The notes: generated by a model from the sequence alone, not told the origin. Numbered from the stretch's first letter, positions 43,482 to 54,001 are shown. The stretch: DNA of 64,000 nt from Ruegeria halocynthiae (GCF_000743705.1 NZ_JQEZ01000004.1:62001-126000), one strand, 5' to 3'. A program made the numbers and translations.

Positions 43482-44364
43482 GCTTGGCGCACAAATCGTC
43501 CAGCTGATCCAGATTTTCATAGGTCAGCACCACCTGCCCTGTTTCCGATCCAGCCTTGTGATTAATCGCAACTTTCATCGCCAGAATAGCAGACAGGTCC
43601 TTTTCCAAAGCGCGTGTATCCGCGTCCTTACCAGCATCCAGATTTCTGGATCTCGGCACGGATTTAGCGGGGTCAGCCTGTTGCTTTTTCACCAGGGCTT
43701 CAGTCGCACGAACGGACAGCCCATCTTTCACGACGATCTTTGCCAATTCCGAAGGGTTTTCGGCCGTAATCAACGCGCGCGCATGTCCGGCTGACAGTTT
43801 TCCTTCGATGACCAGCTTCTGAACATCCAATGGCAAAGACAACAAACGCAACAGATTGGCGATGTGGCTTCGACTTTTTCCCAGTGCTTCCGCCAGCTTT
43901 TCCTGCGTATGGCCAAACCGCTCCATCAATTGTTTGTAACCAGCCGCCTCTTCCACTGCGTTCAGATCGGCGCGCTGGATGTTTTCGATAATGGCAACTT
44001 CCAGAACTTCGGTGTCGTCAAAATCACGCACAATAACCGGAATATCATGCAGTCGCGCCATCTGCGCCGCACGCCAACGACGCTCACCCGCGACGATCTC
44101 GTAATTGCCGCCGCCTACTTCACGAACGATCAGCGGCTGAATGATCCCCTTTTCTTTAACCGAGGCAGCAAGCTCATCCAATTGCGTCGGTTGAAAGGTG
44201 CGGCGCGGCTGGTTTGGGTTTGCACGCAGCTTCTCGATGGGAACTTTCATATCGGGACGGCGTGGGTCTGAAGATATGCGCCCTTCCGCCTCCTGCGTCA
44301 CGTCAGCCATCAGTGCGGACAAACCCCGCCCCAAACCTCTTGGTTTTGTTTTTTTGGCGGCCAT
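43471..44364 (-). CDS. parB: Chromosome partitioning protein ParB
   Basis: ParB is the CTP-dependent clamp that loads at parS and spreads to form the partition complex near the origin. The 297-residue protein has NPNQPRRTF near residue 52, the CTP-binding GERRWRAAQMA near residue 94, and a helix-turn-helix with GKSRSHIANLLRLLSLP. The C-terminal dimerisation region is present. It is 20 bases after the parA stop. Two perfect parS sites lie 1.4 and 3.3 kb upstream of its own start. Confidence 0.98.
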   Translation of the reverse strand: MAAKKTKPRGLGRGLSALMADVTQEAEGRISSDPRRPDMKVPIEKLRANPNQPRRTFQPTQLDELAASVKEKGIIQPLIVREVGGGNYEIVAGERRWRAAQMARLHDIPVIVRDFDDTEVLEVAIIENIQRADLNAVEEAAGYKQLMERFGHTQEKLAEALGKSRSHIANLLRLLSLPLDVQKLVIEGKLSAGHARALITAENPSELAKIVVKDGLSVRATEALVKKQQADPAKSVPRSRNLDAGKDADTRALEKDLSAILAMKVAINHKAGSETGQVVLTYENLDQLDDLCAKLSR

Positions 44365-44384
44365 GGCGTCCTCCTCAATACCGC

Positions 44385-45188
44385 TTAGGCGGCAATTTTC
44401 TTGTTTTTATGCATGACTTCCCGGGCCAGATGCCGGTACGCCATTGCCCCCAACGAGCCCGAATCGTACTGCAAGACCGGCAATGCGTATGACGGTGCCT
44501 CGCTGACCCGCACATTTCTGGGTATTTTGGTTTTAAATACCATCTCACCCAGATTGTCACGCGCGTCCTTTTCGACCTGACGGGACAAGTTGTTGCGGTT
44601 GTCATACATGGTCAACACAACACCTTCGATTCTAAGGTCAGGATTCGCCGTCTGCCGCACTTCGCGAATGGTCAACATCAGCTGCGACAGCCCTTCCAAC
44701 GCAAAAAACTCACTTTGCAGGGGGACAAGCACCGAATGAGCGGCAACCATGGCGTTGACCGTCAGCAAATTCAGCGAGGGAGGGCAATCAATCAGCACAA
44801 AATCCAGCTCAAATTTGTCAATGGCCGTCTGGCGCAGCGCATCATGCAATAAATAGCTGCGTTTTTCGTTCGAGATGAGTTCGATATCAGCCGAGCTAAG
44901 GTCAACTGTAGCAGGTACAACATACAGCCCGTCAATTTCGGATTCCTGTACGACAGCCTCCAATGGGGCCTCGTCAAGAATAAGATCATAGGTCGTCCAG
45001 TCCCGGTCTTCGACACCCAAACCTGTTGAGGCATTCCCCTGAGGGTCCAGATCAACGACCAGCACCCTACATCCGGCCTCCGCCAGCCCCGCCGCAAGAT
45101 TTATTGCCGTAGTGGTCTTTCCGACCCCGCCCTTCTGATTGGCTACCGCAATAATCCGGGGCCCGGACGGACGAGACAGATCAACCAC
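44385..45188 (-). CDS. parA: Chromosome partitioning ATPase ParA
   Basis: ParA forms an ATP-dependent gradient on the nucleoid and moves the ParB-parS complex. The 267-residue protein has the deviant Walker A NQKGGVGKTTTAINLAAGLA near residue 17 and DCPPSLNLLT for Walker B. The GTG at 45188 has AAAGGAG 6 bases upstream and overlaps the rsmG stop by 8 bases. It is in the leftward rsmG-parA-parB run. Confidence 0.97.
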   Translation of the reverse strand: MVDLSRPSGPRIIAVANQKGGVGKTTTAINLAAGLAEAGCRVLVVDLDPQGNASTGLGVEDRDWTTYDLILDEAPLEAVVQESEIDGLYVVPATVDLSSADIELISNEKRSYLLHDALRQTAIDKFELDFVLIDCPPSLNLLTVNAMVAAHSVLVPLQSEFFALEGLSQLMLTIREVRQTANPDLRIEGVVLTMYDNRNNLSRQVEKDARDNLGEMVFKTKIPRNVRVSEAPSYALPVLQYDSGSLGAMAYRHLAREVMHKNKKIAA

Positions 45189-45795
45189 GAGAAACTCCTT
45201 TGATCTTCAGGATAACGGCTTGAGGCTCAGTTAAACTTGTAATCGGCTCAGCTTCAAAATTCCATTCCTCGTGCGTGTCTTCCAGCTCTTTTTTCCAGCT
45301 TGCGCCTTTCGGCAACAGCGCGGTGCCAGAATAGCTTAAATGTCTGTCGCAAAAGGACATTAACGTAGGCAGATCAGCCAAGGCCCGCGCCGACAGGATA
45401 TCGGCGTTCAGGGGGTCAACAGCCTCGATTCGCTTTGAAAGAACTGTACATTTTGCTCCACATTCCCTGGCAACATTGCGCAAAAAGGCTGATTTCCTTT
45501 GATCACTTTCCACAAAGACAAATCGGGCATCTGGCGCTTCTTCGATGGCCATAATCGCGCAAACCATCCCGGGAAAGCCACCACCACTGCCCAGATCCGC
45601 CCACACATCAAAAGAATCGGCACATCGGTAAACTTGCACCGAATCCAGAATGTGACGCGTCCAGACCTCATTCAGGCTGTTCCGTGACACCAGATTTATC
45701 TTTGGATTCCACCGCTGGACCAGTTCAACATAGGTTTTCAGCCGATCAAATGTTTCACGTGAAACATCCAATCCATCAAAAAGGCCAAAACTCAT
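45181..45795 (-). CDS. rsmG: 16S rRNA (guanine-527-N7)-methyltransferase RsmG
   Basis: RsmG methylates G527 of 16S rRNA with SAM; its loss gives low-level streptomycin resistance. The 204-residue protein has the SAM motif [15 protein letters not shown] near residue 66. Its codons 10-15 (VSRET) are the second parS site, so this gene's 5' end doubles as a partition site. It overlaps mnmG by ATGA. Confidence 0.95.
   Translation of the reverse strand: MSFGLFDGLDVSRETFDRLKTYVELVQRWNPKINLVSRNSLNEVWTRHILDSVQVYRCADSFDVWADLGSGGGFPGMVCAIMAIEEAPDARFVFVESDQRKSAFLRNVARECGAKCTVLSKRIEAVDPLNADILSARALADLPTLMSFCDRHLSYSGTALLPKGASWKKELEDTHEEWNFEAEPITSLTEPQAVILKIKGVSRG
45751..45766. other. parS centromere site within rsmG
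   Basis: TGTTTCACGTGAAACA is a perfect 16-base palindrome identical to the canonical chromosomal parS sequence. It lies within the first codons of rsmG, 0.6 kb from parA and about 5.1 kb from the proposed origin. Confidence 0.93.
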
Positions 45796-47660
45796 GCTTT
45801 ACGCACCTTTTGGTCACGTCGCAATTTAGCCAGCACCAAGGTCAAAGCAGCGGGGGTTACCCCTTCTACCCTGCCAGCCTGGGCAACATTTGCCGGGCGG
45901 GCTTGCGTCAGCTTTTGCTTCATTTCAGAAGATAGCCCTTCGAGAGAGAAATAGTCAAAATCATGTGGGATTTCATAAGCTTCATCCCGTTTCATGGCTT
46001 CGACATCCTTTTGCTGACGTGCAATGTAGTTTGCGTAAAGCGCATCGCGCGCTACCTGCAATCGGATGTCCCCTTCTACCTTGTCCAATTCAGGAATCAG
46101 TGGAATCAAATCTTCAAAACCAACATCCGGAAACGCCAAAATGGCCATTCCATCCCGTCGGTTGCCGTCTTGATTGATATTTATTCCAACCGCCCGAACT
46201 TCTTTCGGTGTGAATGTCCGTTCGGTAAGTTTAGATTTAGCTGCGGCCAGTTTATCCATTTTCTGGGAAAACTGTGCCTCTCTCTTTTCACCGACACATC
46301 CCAATTTCAATCCGATTGGGGTAAGCCGCTGATCTGCGTTATCCGCGCGAAGCGACAATCGGAATTCAGCCCGCGAGGTAAACATCCGATAGGGTTCAGC
46401 CACGCCACGTGTTGTCAAATCGTCGATCATTACGCCAATATAGCTGTCCGCCCGTGTGAAATGAACAGGTTCACCGGCGCGCGCCTCTTGCGCCGCGTTT
46501 AGGCCAGCGACGAGGCCCTGCGCTGCAGCTTCCTCATATCCTGTGGTTCCATTGATCTGACCGGCAAGATATAAGCCCTGAACCCGCGGAAGAGACAGAG
46601 AGGATGTCAAAACGCGCGGATCGACATAGTCATATTCAATGGCATACCCAGGTTGCAGGATCTCGGCCTTCTCTAATCCTTTGATCGAGCGTACATAATT
46701 CTGCTGAACATCCTGAGGCAAAGAAGTTGAAATGCCGTTCGGATAAATCGTGTGGTCGTTTACCCCTTCGGGTTCCAAAAAGATTTGATGAGAATCCTTG
46801 TCAGCAAACCGAACAATCTTGTCCTCGATCGAGGGACAGTATCTAGGACCCACCCCATCAATATGCCCGCCGTACATGGCTGAACGAGAAAGGTTCTTCT
46901 CGATTATTTCATGTGTGCGTGCATTCGTATGAGTAATTCCACAGGAAATTTGCGGCGCTACAACTGATGTGGACATGAAGGAAAACAACGTGGGTTCATC
47001 ATCGCCGTCTTGCCGCTCAAGATCGGACCAATCTATGGTGCGGCCATCCAACCTGGGTGGCGTCCCGGTTTTCAATCTCCCCAATGGTAGGTCAAATCCA
47101 TCAAGCGTTTCCGCCAGTTTGACAGAAGGCTTGTCCCCCATGCGCCCACCTGGGCGCGACACGTCTCCAATGTGAATCATCCCACGCAGAAACGTACCGG
47201 ACGTCAGAATAACTGTGCGTGACTTGATTTCGGAACCATCCGCCAACCTGATTCCAGTAACCCGGTCGCTTTCCATCAGAAAATCAACAACTTCGCCGAC
47301 GATGACTGACAAATTCAGCTGCGCTTGCGTTTCCCGTTGCATCGCGGCGCGATACAGGGCGCGGTCAGCTTGTGTCCGTGGTCCTTGTACAGCCGGACCT
47401 TTACGACGATTCAACAATCGGAACTGAATCCCCGCCTGATCCGCAACGCGCCCCATAACGCCGTCCAGCGCGTCGATTTCCCGAACCAGATGCCCTTTGC
47501 CCAATCCACCAATTGCCGGATTACAGGACATAACCCCGATATCCGACGCGGACAACGTCACCAGTGCCGTTTCAGCACCCATTCGGGCAGCCGCATGGGC
47601 AGCCTCGGTCCCGGCATGTCCGGCACCAATTACGACAACATCGAAATCTGAATGTTTCAC
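45792..47660 (-). CDS. mnmG: tRNA U34 5-carboxymethylaminomethyl modification enzyme MnmG (GidA)
   Basis: With MnmE it installs cmnm5 on wobble U34 of certain tRNAs, using FAD, NADH and methylene-THF. The protein has [20 protein letters not shown] near the N-terminus, a Rossmann FAD motif, and [20 protein letters not shown], with the catalytic Cys; the C-terminal MnmE-binding half is complete. Length from this start is 622 residues. I choose the GTG at 47660, since AAGGAG sits 8 bases before it; a GTG three codons earlier overlaps that ribosome site. The first codons include a parS site. Confidence 0.95.
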   Translation of the reverse strand: MKHSDFDVVVIGAGHAGTEAAHAAARMGAETALVTLSASDIGVMSCNPAIGGLGKGHLVREIDALDGVMGRVADQAGIQFRLLNRRKGPAVQGPRTQADRALYRAAMQRETQAQLNLSVIVGEVVDFLMESDRVTGIRLADGSEIKSRTVILTSGTFLRGMIHIGDVSRPGGRMGDKPSVKLAETLDGFDLPLGRLKTGTPPRLDGRTIDWSDLERQDGDDEPTLFSFMSTSVVAPQISCGITHTNARTHEIIEKNLSRSAMYGGHIDGVGPRYCPSIEDKIVRFADKDSHQIFLEPEGVNDHTIYPNGISTSLPQDVQQNYVRSIKGLEKAEILQPGYAIEYDYVDPRVLTSSLSLPRVQGLYLAGQINGTTGYEEAAAQGLVAGLNAAQEARAGEPVHFTRADSYIGVMIDDLTTRGVAEPYRMFTSRAEFRLSLRADNADQRLTPIGLKLGCVGEKREAQFSQKMDKLAAAKSKLTERTFTPKEVRAVGININQDGNRRDGMAILAFPDVGFEDLIPLIPELDKVEGDIRLQVARDALYANYIARQQKDVEAMKRDEAYEIPHDFDYFSLEGLSSEMKQKLTQARPANVAQAGRVEGVTPAALTLVLAKLRRDQKVRKA

Positions 47661-47668
47661 GTGAAACA
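47653..47668. other. parS centromere site at the mnmG start
   Basis: A second perfect TGTTTCACGTGAAACA palindrome begins 7 bases upstream of the chosen mnmG start codon and covers its first codons. It is about 1.9 kb from the rsmG copy and 3.2 kb from the proposed origin. Confidence 0.93.
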
Positions 47669-47672
47669 CTCC

Positions 47673-48959
47673 TTACTTACCCAGGCAAAAACTCGAGAAT
47701 ATTTCATCCAAAAGATCCTCAACGCCAATTCTGCCAACCAACGCTTCAAGTGCTCGGATTGCGGTACGCATTTCCTCTGCCGCGATATCATACAAGTCCG
47801 GGCCTGATTCCAGAACTGTCATTGCGGCACCAAGTGCTTCTTGGGCTGTGTTCAGCGCAACTCGATGCCTTTCGCGTGTCGCGATACCATAACTTGTGGA
47901 TTTCAAGGACAGTACACCCGATATCTGGGATATCAATTGATCAATCCCCTGCCCTGTCTTACCGGATATACCCCCGTCACTGCCATCCCGAAGGTCAGAT
48001 TTCGGAAGCACCTGAATGTCGTCAGGCGCCATTGCGATCCCCAGCTCTTTGGGGTTATCCGCCAGGAAAACGCGCAGGTCCGCGGAATCTGCCCGCTTTC
48101 TGGCCAGTTCAATCCCCAGGTTTTCGACGTGATCTTCGGTTTCGCGCAGCCCTGCCGTATCCAGCAATGTTACCGGCAATCCTGCAAGGTCCATCCGAAC
48201 CTCAATCACATCCCGCGTGGTTCCCGCGTATTCTGAGGTTATCGCCGCTTCGCGCCCGGCCAGCGCGTTCAGCAAGGTCGATTTTCCGGCGTTGGGAAGA
48301 CCGACAATCGCCACCTCGAACCCCGTTCGGATGCGTTCCGCGATTTTCACACCGTCCGCTTCGCGCTGCAAATCGGCCATGACACCGGAAACCAGACTGC
48401 GCACCTCAGGTGTCACGTCTGTGGGCACCTCTTCATCGGCGAAATCAATGACAGCCTCAAGCAGCGAGGCAGCCCGGATCAGATCACGCCGCCAACGTTC
48501 GGCCAACATGCCCAACTCTCCGGCAAGGATGGTTTGAGCTTGCTTGCGCTGCGCTTCGGTTTCGGCATCGATCAGGTCAGCCAGACCTTCGACCTGCGTC
48601 AGGTCCATCTTGCCGTTTTCCAGCGCGCGCCGGGTGAATTCCCCAGGATCGGCCAGGCGCAGCCCGTCATGATCCGACAGGCAGCGTATTACAGCGTTTA
48701 CAGATGCCGTGCTGCCGTGGATCTGCAACTCGGCCACATCCTCGCCAGTAAAGCTGGCCGGCGCCTTGAACGTCAGAACCAATCCATCATCCAGGCGCGT
48801 TCCATCACCCGCATACAGCGTCCGTACCCGCATCCCACGGGGTGGTAGCCCGCTGCCGGTTAAACCGGCAGCAGCTGAATGCGCCAAAGGGCCTGAGAGG
48901 CGGATGACCGCCACTCCTGCTTTGCCTTGCGCGCTGGCCAAGGCGAATATCGTGTCCAT
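47673..48959 (-). CDS. mnmE: tRNA modification GTPase MnmE (TrmE)
   Basis: MnmE is the GTPase partner of MnmG in tRNA U34 modification. The 428-residue protein has an N-terminal folate-binding domain, the G domain with [15 protein letters not shown] near residue 222 and DTAGLR, and the conserved C-terminal CLGK at 425-428. The ATG is at 48959. It ends 2-4 bases before the mnmG ribosome site, so the two are cotranscribed; rho lies 30 bases upstream in the same direction. Confidence 0.97.
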   Translation of the reverse strand: MDTIFALASAQGKAGVAVIRLSGPLAHSAAAGLTGSGLPPRGMRVRTLYAGDGTRLDDGLVLTFKAPASFTGEDVAELQIHGSTASVNAVIRCLSDHDGLRLADPGEFTRRALENGKMDLTQVEGLADLIDAETEAQRKQAQTILAGELGMLAERWRRDLIRAASLLEAVIDFADEEVPTDVTPEVRSLVSGVMADLQREADGVKIAERIRTGFEVAIVGLPNAGKSTLLNALAGREAAITSEYAGTTRDVIEVRMDLAGLPVTLLDTAGLRETEDHVENLGIELARKRADSADLRVFLADNPKELGIAMAPDDIQVLPKSDLRDGSDGGISGKTGQGIDQLISQISGVLSLKSTSYGIATRERHRVALNTAQEALGAAMTVLESGPDLYDIAAEEMRTAIRALEALVGRIGVEDLLDEIFSSFCLGK

Positions 48960-48989
48960 TCGAAGGCCTCGCGTCGTTAAAGACCTGTG

Positions 48990-50261
48990 TCAGGTATTCA
49001 TCGAATCGAAGAATTCACCGTTCGACTTGGTCTGTTTCAGCTTGGATAACAGGAACTCAATCGCGTCGGTCGTGCCCATCGGGTTAAGGATACGGCGCAG
49101 AACAAAGGTCTTGGCCAGATCGCCCTTGTCGACCAGCAGGTCCTCTTTCCGGGTACCGGATTTGAGGATGTCGATGGCCGGGAACACGCGTTTGTCGGCA
49201 ATCTTGCGATCCAGAACAATTTCCGAGTTACCGGTGCCTTTGAATTCTTCAAAGATCACTTCGTCCATCCGGCTGCCGGTGTCGATCAGCGCGGTGGCGA
49301 TGATGGTCAGCGAACCGCCTTCTTCGATATTCCGCGCGGCACCAAAGAAACGCTTGGGGCGTTGCAAGGCGTTTGCATCAACACCACCGGTCAGAACTTT
49401 ACCCGAAGAAGGCACAACAGTGTTAAACGCCCTACCAAGTCTTGTGATCGAATCGAGAAGAATAACAACATCTCGTTTATGCTCGACCAAACGCTTGGCT
49501 TTTTCGATCACCATTTCCGACACGGCCACGTGGCGCGTTGCCGGTTCATCAAAGGTCGAGGACACAACCTCACCCTTCACCGAACGCTGCATGTCCGTCA
49601 CCTCTTCGGGGCGTTCATCGATCAGCAGGACAATCAGATAACACTCGGGGTGGTTCTTTTCGATCGAGTTCGCAATGTTCTGCAGGATCACCGTTTTACC
49701 GGTCCGCGGCGGCGCCACGATCAGCGACCGCTGGCCTTTACCGATGGGTGAAACCAGATCAATCACACGGGCCGATTTATCCTTGATCGTAGGATCTTCG
49801 ACTTCCATCGTCAGACGCTCATCAGGGTAAAGCGGCGTCAGGTTGTCAAAGGCGATCTTATGTTTGGCCTTTTCCGGGTCTTCAAAGTTGATCTTGGTGA
49901 CCTTGGTCAGCGCAAAGTAGCGCTCGCTTTCATCAGGTGCCTTGATCTCACCCTCAACAGTGTCCCCCGTACGCAATGAGTGCTGGCGGATCATTTCTGG
50001 TGAGACATAGATGTCGTCCGGACCGGGCAGATAGTTCGCCTCGGGCGAGCGCAGGAAACCGAACCCGTCTTGCAGCACCTCCAGAACGCCATCACCGCTA
50101 ACGGTCCAGCCTTCGTCTGCGCGTTCGCGCAGAATCTGGAACATCATCTCGCCCTTGCGCATAGTCGAGGCGTTTTCGATCTCAAGCTCTTCGGCCATAG
50201 CCAGAAGGTCTTTGGGGCTTTTGGCCTTGAGGTCGGCCAGATTCAGGGATTCAGTGGACAT
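48990..50261 (-). CDS. rho: Transcription termination factor Rho
   Basis: Rho is the hexameric RNA-dependent ATPase that ends transcription. The 423-residue protein has an N-terminal RNA-binding part with [20 protein letters not shown], the primary site [19 protein letters not shown], and Walker A APPRTGKT near residue 185. It is followed leftward by mnmE-mnmG-rsmG-parA-parB, an order shared by many alphaproteobacteria next to the origin. Confidence 0.99.
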   Translation of the reverse strand: MSTESLNLADLKAKSPKDLLAMAEELEIENASTMRKGEMMFQILRERADEGWTVSGDGVLEVLQDGFGFLRSPEANYLPGPDDIYVSPEMIRQHSLRTGDTVEGEIKAPDESERYFALTKVTKINFEDPEKAKHKIAFDNLTPLYPDERLTMEVEDPTIKDKSARVIDLVSPIGKGQRSLIVAPPRTGKTVILQNIANSIEKNHPECYLIVLLIDERPEEVTDMQRSVKGEVVSSTFDEPATRHVAVSEMVIEKAKRLVEHKRDVVILLDSITRLGRAFNTVVPSSGKVLTGGVDANALQRPKRFFGAARNIEEGGSLTIIATALIDTGSRMDEVIFEEFKGTGNSEIVLDRKIADKRVFPAIDILKSGTRKEDLLVDKGDLAKTFVLRRILNPMGTTDAIEFLLSKLKQTKSNGEFFDSMNT

Positions 50262-50325
50262 GATGATACGAACCTTGGCCGCATGGATCGCGGCACGGAC
50301 TGGAATTTCAATACGGAAAATACGC

Positions 50326-50339
50326 CGCCCGGACGGGCG
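50326..50339 (-). terminator. Possible terminator after hemJ
   Basis: CGCCCG and CGGGCG pair around GA. On the minus strand TATTTT follows. The stem is only 6 bp, 46 bases after the hemJ stop, so it is weak. Confidence 0.35.
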
Positions 50340-50385
50340 TGTTATGCGTTACATACGCATCCAGGGGACCAGAGTCAAATAGCCC

Positions 50386-50835
50386 TCAGAACTTCAGAAC
50401 GACCGCCAGAACGATGATAACCATCAAAACGGTCGGGACCTCGTTCATCATGCGGTATTGGCGCCCTGTGAGCGTGTTTCGCCCCTCATGGAAATCCTTG
50501 CGGCGTGTCATCAGCCAGTGATGGAACCAGGTCATCCCAATTACCGCAGCGCCTTTGACCCAGGGCCATGCCCAGTCCCATCCCACGATACCCGGCGTAA
50601 ACACCATGATCAGCCCGCAAACCCAGGCCACGATCATCGCGGGACGCATGATCACGCGCAGCAGCTTGTCCTCCATTTCAAAGAAGATCTCTTGCGCGCC
50701 GTCAACGGCCTGCGCCTTTTCCACGTGATAGACGAACAGGCGTGGTAGGTAGAACAACCCTGCCATCCAGGAAATCACCGCCATGATGTGCAGGGACTTC
50801 ACCCACGGGTACAGCGTGAAAAGAAGATCTGTCAT
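50386..50835 (-). CDS. hemJ: Protoporphyrinogen oxidase HemJ
   Basis: HemJ oxidises protoporphyrinogen IX to protoporphyrin IX in heme synthesis; it replaces HemG/HemY in many alphaproteobacteria. The 149-residue protein has four membrane spans and conserved residues in VKSLHIMAVISWMAGLFYLP (heme-binding His) and VYHVEKA. No other heme genes lie beside it here, although hemE often does in relatives. It is the last leftward gene before the proposed origin; its ATG ends the gene-free region. Confidence 0.93.
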   Translation of the reverse strand: MTDLLFTLYPWVKSLHIMAVISWMAGLFYLPRLFVYHVEKAQAVDGAQEIFFEMEDKLLRVIMRPAMIVAWVCGLIMVFTPGIVGWDWAWPWVKGAAVIGMTWFHHWLMTRRKDFHEGRNTLTGRQYRMMNEVPTVLMVIIVLAVVLKF

Positions 50836-51239
50836 TTTGGCTCCGGACGTTGCTCGGAACTCTCCCTAATAAAAAAATAAGAAAAGAAAAAGGAAGATGG
50901 TTTTGTAGGGTGAGCAAAATCCGTGGATTATTGTTTTACCCAAGCGTTTTCCCCAAGTGGACAGAATTCATCACAAACTGGCTGATTCTGTTGGTAGAGA
51001 ATAAAAATGTTTTAGAACAATGTCTTGACTAACGTGTGATTTCTATTTTTTGGGGATAACTCAAGGGGTAAGATGGGAAAAACCGGTTATCCCGGTCTTG
51101 CAAGTTATCCTTGTCCCGATTGGACAGGTTTCGGGCGACTCGGGGAAGTTTGACGCGAAATTACCGGGGTTGCGTGTCAACCGGAAAACCATACAAACCA
51201 TCCCAGAACGCTCAACAAATTGCTCAGGGGGTTTTCCAC
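50836..51239. other. Putative chromosomal replication origin (oriC)
   Basis: This 404-base stretch has no gene I can support. An A-rich run lies at about 50866-50896 (AATAAAAAAATAAGAAAAG), a candidate unwinding element. DnaA-box-like 9-mers include TTATCCCCA on the minus strand at 51051-51059 and TTTTCCACA at 51232-51240 (each eight of nine bases), with weaker CGTGGATTA (50922), TTTTCCCCA (50947), TTATCCCGG (51087) and TTATCCTTG (51105). All genes to the left (hemJ to parB) run leftward and those to the right (maf to dnaQ) run rightward, as from an origin. The maf-aroE-coaE-dnaQ-secB order follows Caulobacter's Cori in the same way, which supports the call. Confidence 0.75.
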
Positions 51240-51839
51240 ATGTCTGTCCCCATCATTCTTGCCTCGGGGTCGTCCATCCGTGCACAGCTGCTGCGCAATG
51301 CAGGCGTGCCTTTTACCGTGCAGACCGCGCGTGTGGACGAGGACACCGCCAAACGCGCGTTGCTGGCCGAGGATGCACCGCCGCGCGACATCGCCGATGC
51401 ATTGGCCGAGATGAAGGCGCGCAAGGTCAGCGAAAAAACCCCGGGCGCGATGGTTCTGGGCTGTGATCAGGTGTTGGATTTCGAGGGGCAGTTGTTGTCC
51501 AAGCCGGAAACGCCCCACGACGCGCTGGCGCAGCTTAAGGCGATGCGGGGCAAGCGGCACATGTTGCTGTCTGCTGCGGTGATCTATCAAAACGGCGAGC
51601 CGATCTGGCGGCACGTAGGTCAGGTACGCTTGCGGATGCGCGCCAGCTCGGATGCCTATCTGCGCGATTATGTTGATCGCAACTGGGACAGTATCCGGCA
51701 CGCGGTAGGCGCTTATAAGCTGGAAGAAGAAGGCGTGCGCCTGTTCGCCACCATTGACGGCGATTACTTTAATGTCTTGGGTATACCGCTGCTGGAGCTG
51801 TTGAATTTTCTGGCCGTCAAAGGGGTGATTGATCAATGA
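51240..51839 (+). CDS. Maf family nucleotide pyrophosphatase
   Basis: Maf proteins hydrolyse non-canonical or canonical NTPs (dTTP/UTP or m7GTP types) to monophosphates. The 199-residue protein opens ILASGSSIRAQLLRNAGV and has CDQVLDFEGQLLSKPETP. Subtype is not fixed from sequence alone. The ATG at 51240 directly follows the TTTTCCACA DnaA-like box. It overlaps aroE by ATGA and begins the rightward maf-aroE-coaE-dnaQ run. Confidence 0.93.
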   Translation: MSVPIILASGSSIRAQLLRNAGVPFTVQTARVDEDTAKRALLAEDAPPRDIADALAEMKARKVSEKTPGAMVLGCDQVLDFEGQLLSKPETPHDALAQLKAMRGKRHMLLSAAVIYQNGEPIWRHVGQVRLRMRASSDAYLRDYVDRNWDSIRHAVGAYKLEEEGVRLFATIDGDYFNVLGIPLLELLNFLAVKGVIDQ

Positions 51840-52669
51840 CGCATAACCAAATTCCACTGGCCGGGGTGATCGGGCACCCGATTGCGCATTCGAAATCACC
51901 GCAGCTGCATGGCCATTGGTTGAAAACCTATGGTCTGGCCGGGCATTACATTCCCATGGACGTGGCGCCAGAGGATTTAGAGTCGGTTCTGCGCACCCTG
52001 CCCAAGGCTGGTTTTGTGGGTGCCAATGTCACCGTCCCACATAAAGAGGCCGCGCTGCGCATTGCGGATCACGTGTCCGAGCGCGCCTCGGTCATTGGTG
52101 CGGCGAATACGTTGGTGTTTCAGGACGATGGTACGATCCATGCGGATAACACCGATGGATATGGTTTCATGCAGAACCTGCGCGGCGGTGCGCCCGATTG
52201 GGTCCCGTCAGAGGGCCCGGCGGTGGTGTTTGGCGCGGGCGGCGCGGCGCGCGCAGTGTTGCAAGGTTTGTTGGATGCGGGCGTGCCCGAGATTCTGCTG
52301 ACCAACCGCACCCAAACCCGTGCGGACCAACTGAAGCAGGAATTCGGCAACCGTATCACGGTGGTTGATTGGGTACAGGCCGGAAATGTCATCGAAAATG
52401 CCGAACTGGTGGTCAACACCACCTCGCTGGGGATGCAGGGCCAGCCTGAACTGCGGGTGCCGCTGGATGGGTTGCAGCCGGGATCGGTGGTGACCGATCT
52501 GGTCTATGCACCGCTGAAAACCGCCCTGCTGCAACAGGCGGAAGAGGTCGGATGCACCACTGTCGACGGGTTGGGCATGTTGCTGCATCAGGCAGTGCCC
52601 GGTTTTGAGCGCTGGTTTGGCACGCGCCCCAAGGTGACAGACGACCTGCGCGCGGCGGTGTTGGGATGA
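51836..52669 (+). CDS. aroE: Shikimate dehydrogenase AroE
   Basis: AroE reduces 3-dehydroshikimate to shikimate with NADPH in aromatic amino acid synthesis. The 277-residue protein has IGHPIAHSKSPQLHGHWL at the substrate site, VTVPHKEAA with the catalytic Lys, and VFGAGGAARAVLQGL for NADP. It overlaps maf and coaE by ATGA on both sides. Confidence 0.96.
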   Translation: MTHNQIPLAGVIGHPIAHSKSPQLHGHWLKTYGLAGHYIPMDVAPEDLESVLRTLPKAGFVGANVTVPHKEAALRIADHVSERASVIGAANTLVFQDDGTIHADNTDGYGFMQNLRGGAPDWVPSEGPAVVFGAGGAARAVLQGLLDAGVPEILLTNRTQTRADQLKQEFGNRITVVDWVQAGNVIENAELVVNTTSLGMQGQPELRVPLDGLQPGSVVTDLVYAPLKTALLQQAEEVGCTTVDGLGMLLHQAVPGFERWFGTRPKVTDDLRAAVLG

Positions 52670-53259
52670 GCTTTGCGCTTGGCCTGACGGGCTCGATCGG
52701 GATGGGCAAAAGCACCACGGCGCAGATGTTCGTCGATGAGGGCTGCGCGCTGTGGGATGCGGATGCGGCGGTGCATCGGCTGTATTCTGCCGGCGGCACT
52801 GCGGTTGCGCCCATGGGCAAAACCTTTTCCGCGGCGATTGTCGATGGCGCGGTGAGCCGGGATGCGTTGAAACAGATCATCTCGGCCGATCCGGCGGCGC
52901 TGAAAGTGATCGAAACCATCGTACACCCGTTGGTTGGTGCTGACCGGGCTGCGTTTCGGGAAAACGCCACGGCGGATATTCTGGTGTTCGACATCCCTCT
53001 GCTGTTCGAAACCGGGGGCGAAGCCGCGATGGACGCGGTGGCCTGCGTGTCGATCCCGGCGGATGAACAAAAACGCCGCGTGATGGCACGCGGCACGATG
53101 ACCGAGGCGCAGTTCGAACAGATCCGCGCCAAACAGATGCCCAACGACGAAAAATGCGCGCGGTCGGATTTTGTGATCGTCACGGACACGCTGGACCATG
53201 CCCGCGCACAGGTGCAGGATGTGGTCAGGCAGATACGGGCGGTGATGGCAGATGCGTGA
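52666..53259 (+). CDS. coaE: Dephospho-CoA kinase CoaE
   Basis: CoaE phosphorylates dephospho-CoA, the last step of CoA synthesis. The 197-residue protein starts [20 protein letters not shown], with P-loop GSIGMGKS near residue 9, and has [10 protein letters not shown] near residue 105. It overlaps aroE by ATGA and dnaQ by 8 bases. Confidence 0.96.
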   Translation: MSFALGLTGSIGMGKSTTAQMFVDEGCALWDADAAVHRLYSAGGTAVAPMGKTFSAAIVDGAVSRDALKQIISADPAALKVIETIVHPLVGADRAAFRENATADILVFDIPLLFETGGEAAMDAVACVSIPADEQKRRVMARGTMTEAQFEQIRAKQMPNDEKCARSDFVIVTDTLDHARAQVQDVVRQIRAVMADA

Positions 53260-53974
53260 GATTGTTCTTGATACCGAAACCACGGGCTTTGACCCCGAAA
53301 GCGGCGACCGGATTGTCGAGATCGGCGCGGTCGAGCTGTGGAACCACGTGGCCACAGGCGAGACCTATCACGTCTATATCAACCCCGAACGGTCAATGCC
53401 CGAAGAGGCGTTTGGCGTGCATGGCATCGGCCCCGACCTTCTGGACAACCCGCGCCCGCCCGAAAAGGGCGAGGTCACGCTGAAGGACAAGCCGGTTTTT
53501 GCCAAGGTCGGTCAGGGATTCCTGGATTTCGTCAGGGATTCGAAACTGGTGATCCACAACGCCTCTTTCGACATGAAATTCCTGAACGCAGAACTCAAAT
53601 GGATGGGTTTGCCGCAGATCCCGATGGATCAGGCGCTGGATACGCTGGCCATTGCGCGCAAGCGGTTTCCGGGTTCACCGGCCTCGCTGGACGCATTGTG
53701 TCGTCGATTCAATATCGACAATACGAACCGGGTGCTGCACGGGGCGTTGCTCGACTCGGAAATTCTGGCCGAAGTCTATCTGGAACTGACCGGTGGGCGG
53801 CAGCCGGATTTTGGCCTGTCCACGGCGGCGTCTTCTGCTGCGGGTGGCGCGGATAACTGGCGTCCGACTGCGCGCCCGACCCCCTTGGCGTCAAAGATCA
53901 CCGACGAAGAACGTGCGGCGCATGAGGCTTTTGTTGAAAAACTGGGCGAAAACGCCCTGTGGACCCGCGCCTGA
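53252..53974 (+). CDS. dnaQ: DNA polymerase III epsilon subunit DnaQ
   Basis: Epsilon is the proofreading 3'-5' exonuclease of the replicative polymerase. The 240-residue protein has the DEDDh set: [19 protein letters not shown] at the start, [14 protein letters not shown] and [17 protein letters not shown]. The C-terminal alpha-binding segment is Ala-rich. A strong 10-bp stem covers its stop codon and the gap to secB. Confidence 0.97.
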   Translation: MREIVLDTETTGFDPESGDRIVEIGAVELWNHVATGETYHVYINPERSMPEEAFGVHGIGPDLLDNPRPPEKGEVTLKDKPVFAKVGQGFLDFVRDSKLVIHNASFDMKFLNAELKWMGLPQIPMDQALDTLAIARKRFPGSPASLDALCRRFNIDNTNRVLHGALLDSEILAEVYLELTGGRQPDFGLSTAASSAAGGADNWRPTARPTPLASKITDEERAAHEAFVEKLGENALWTRA

Positions 53975-53994
53975 GGTCAAGCCCGGCGCGGGTC
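53962..53994. terminator. Convergent hairpin between dnaQ and secB
   Basis: GACCCGCGCC (53962-53971) and GGCGCGGGTC (53985-53994) are perfect inverse repeats around the dnaQ stop. Rightward transcripts meet AATCTT after it. It lies between two convergent genes and could serve both. Confidence 0.5.
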
Positions 53995-54001
53995 AATCTT
54001 A

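Noticed and set aside
47661..47669. A longer mnmG start (MFHVKH form)
   Set aside because: The GTG at 47669 sits inside the ribosome site (AAGGAG), so the GTG at 47660 is better. The longer form is common in annotations, so this remains a near choice.
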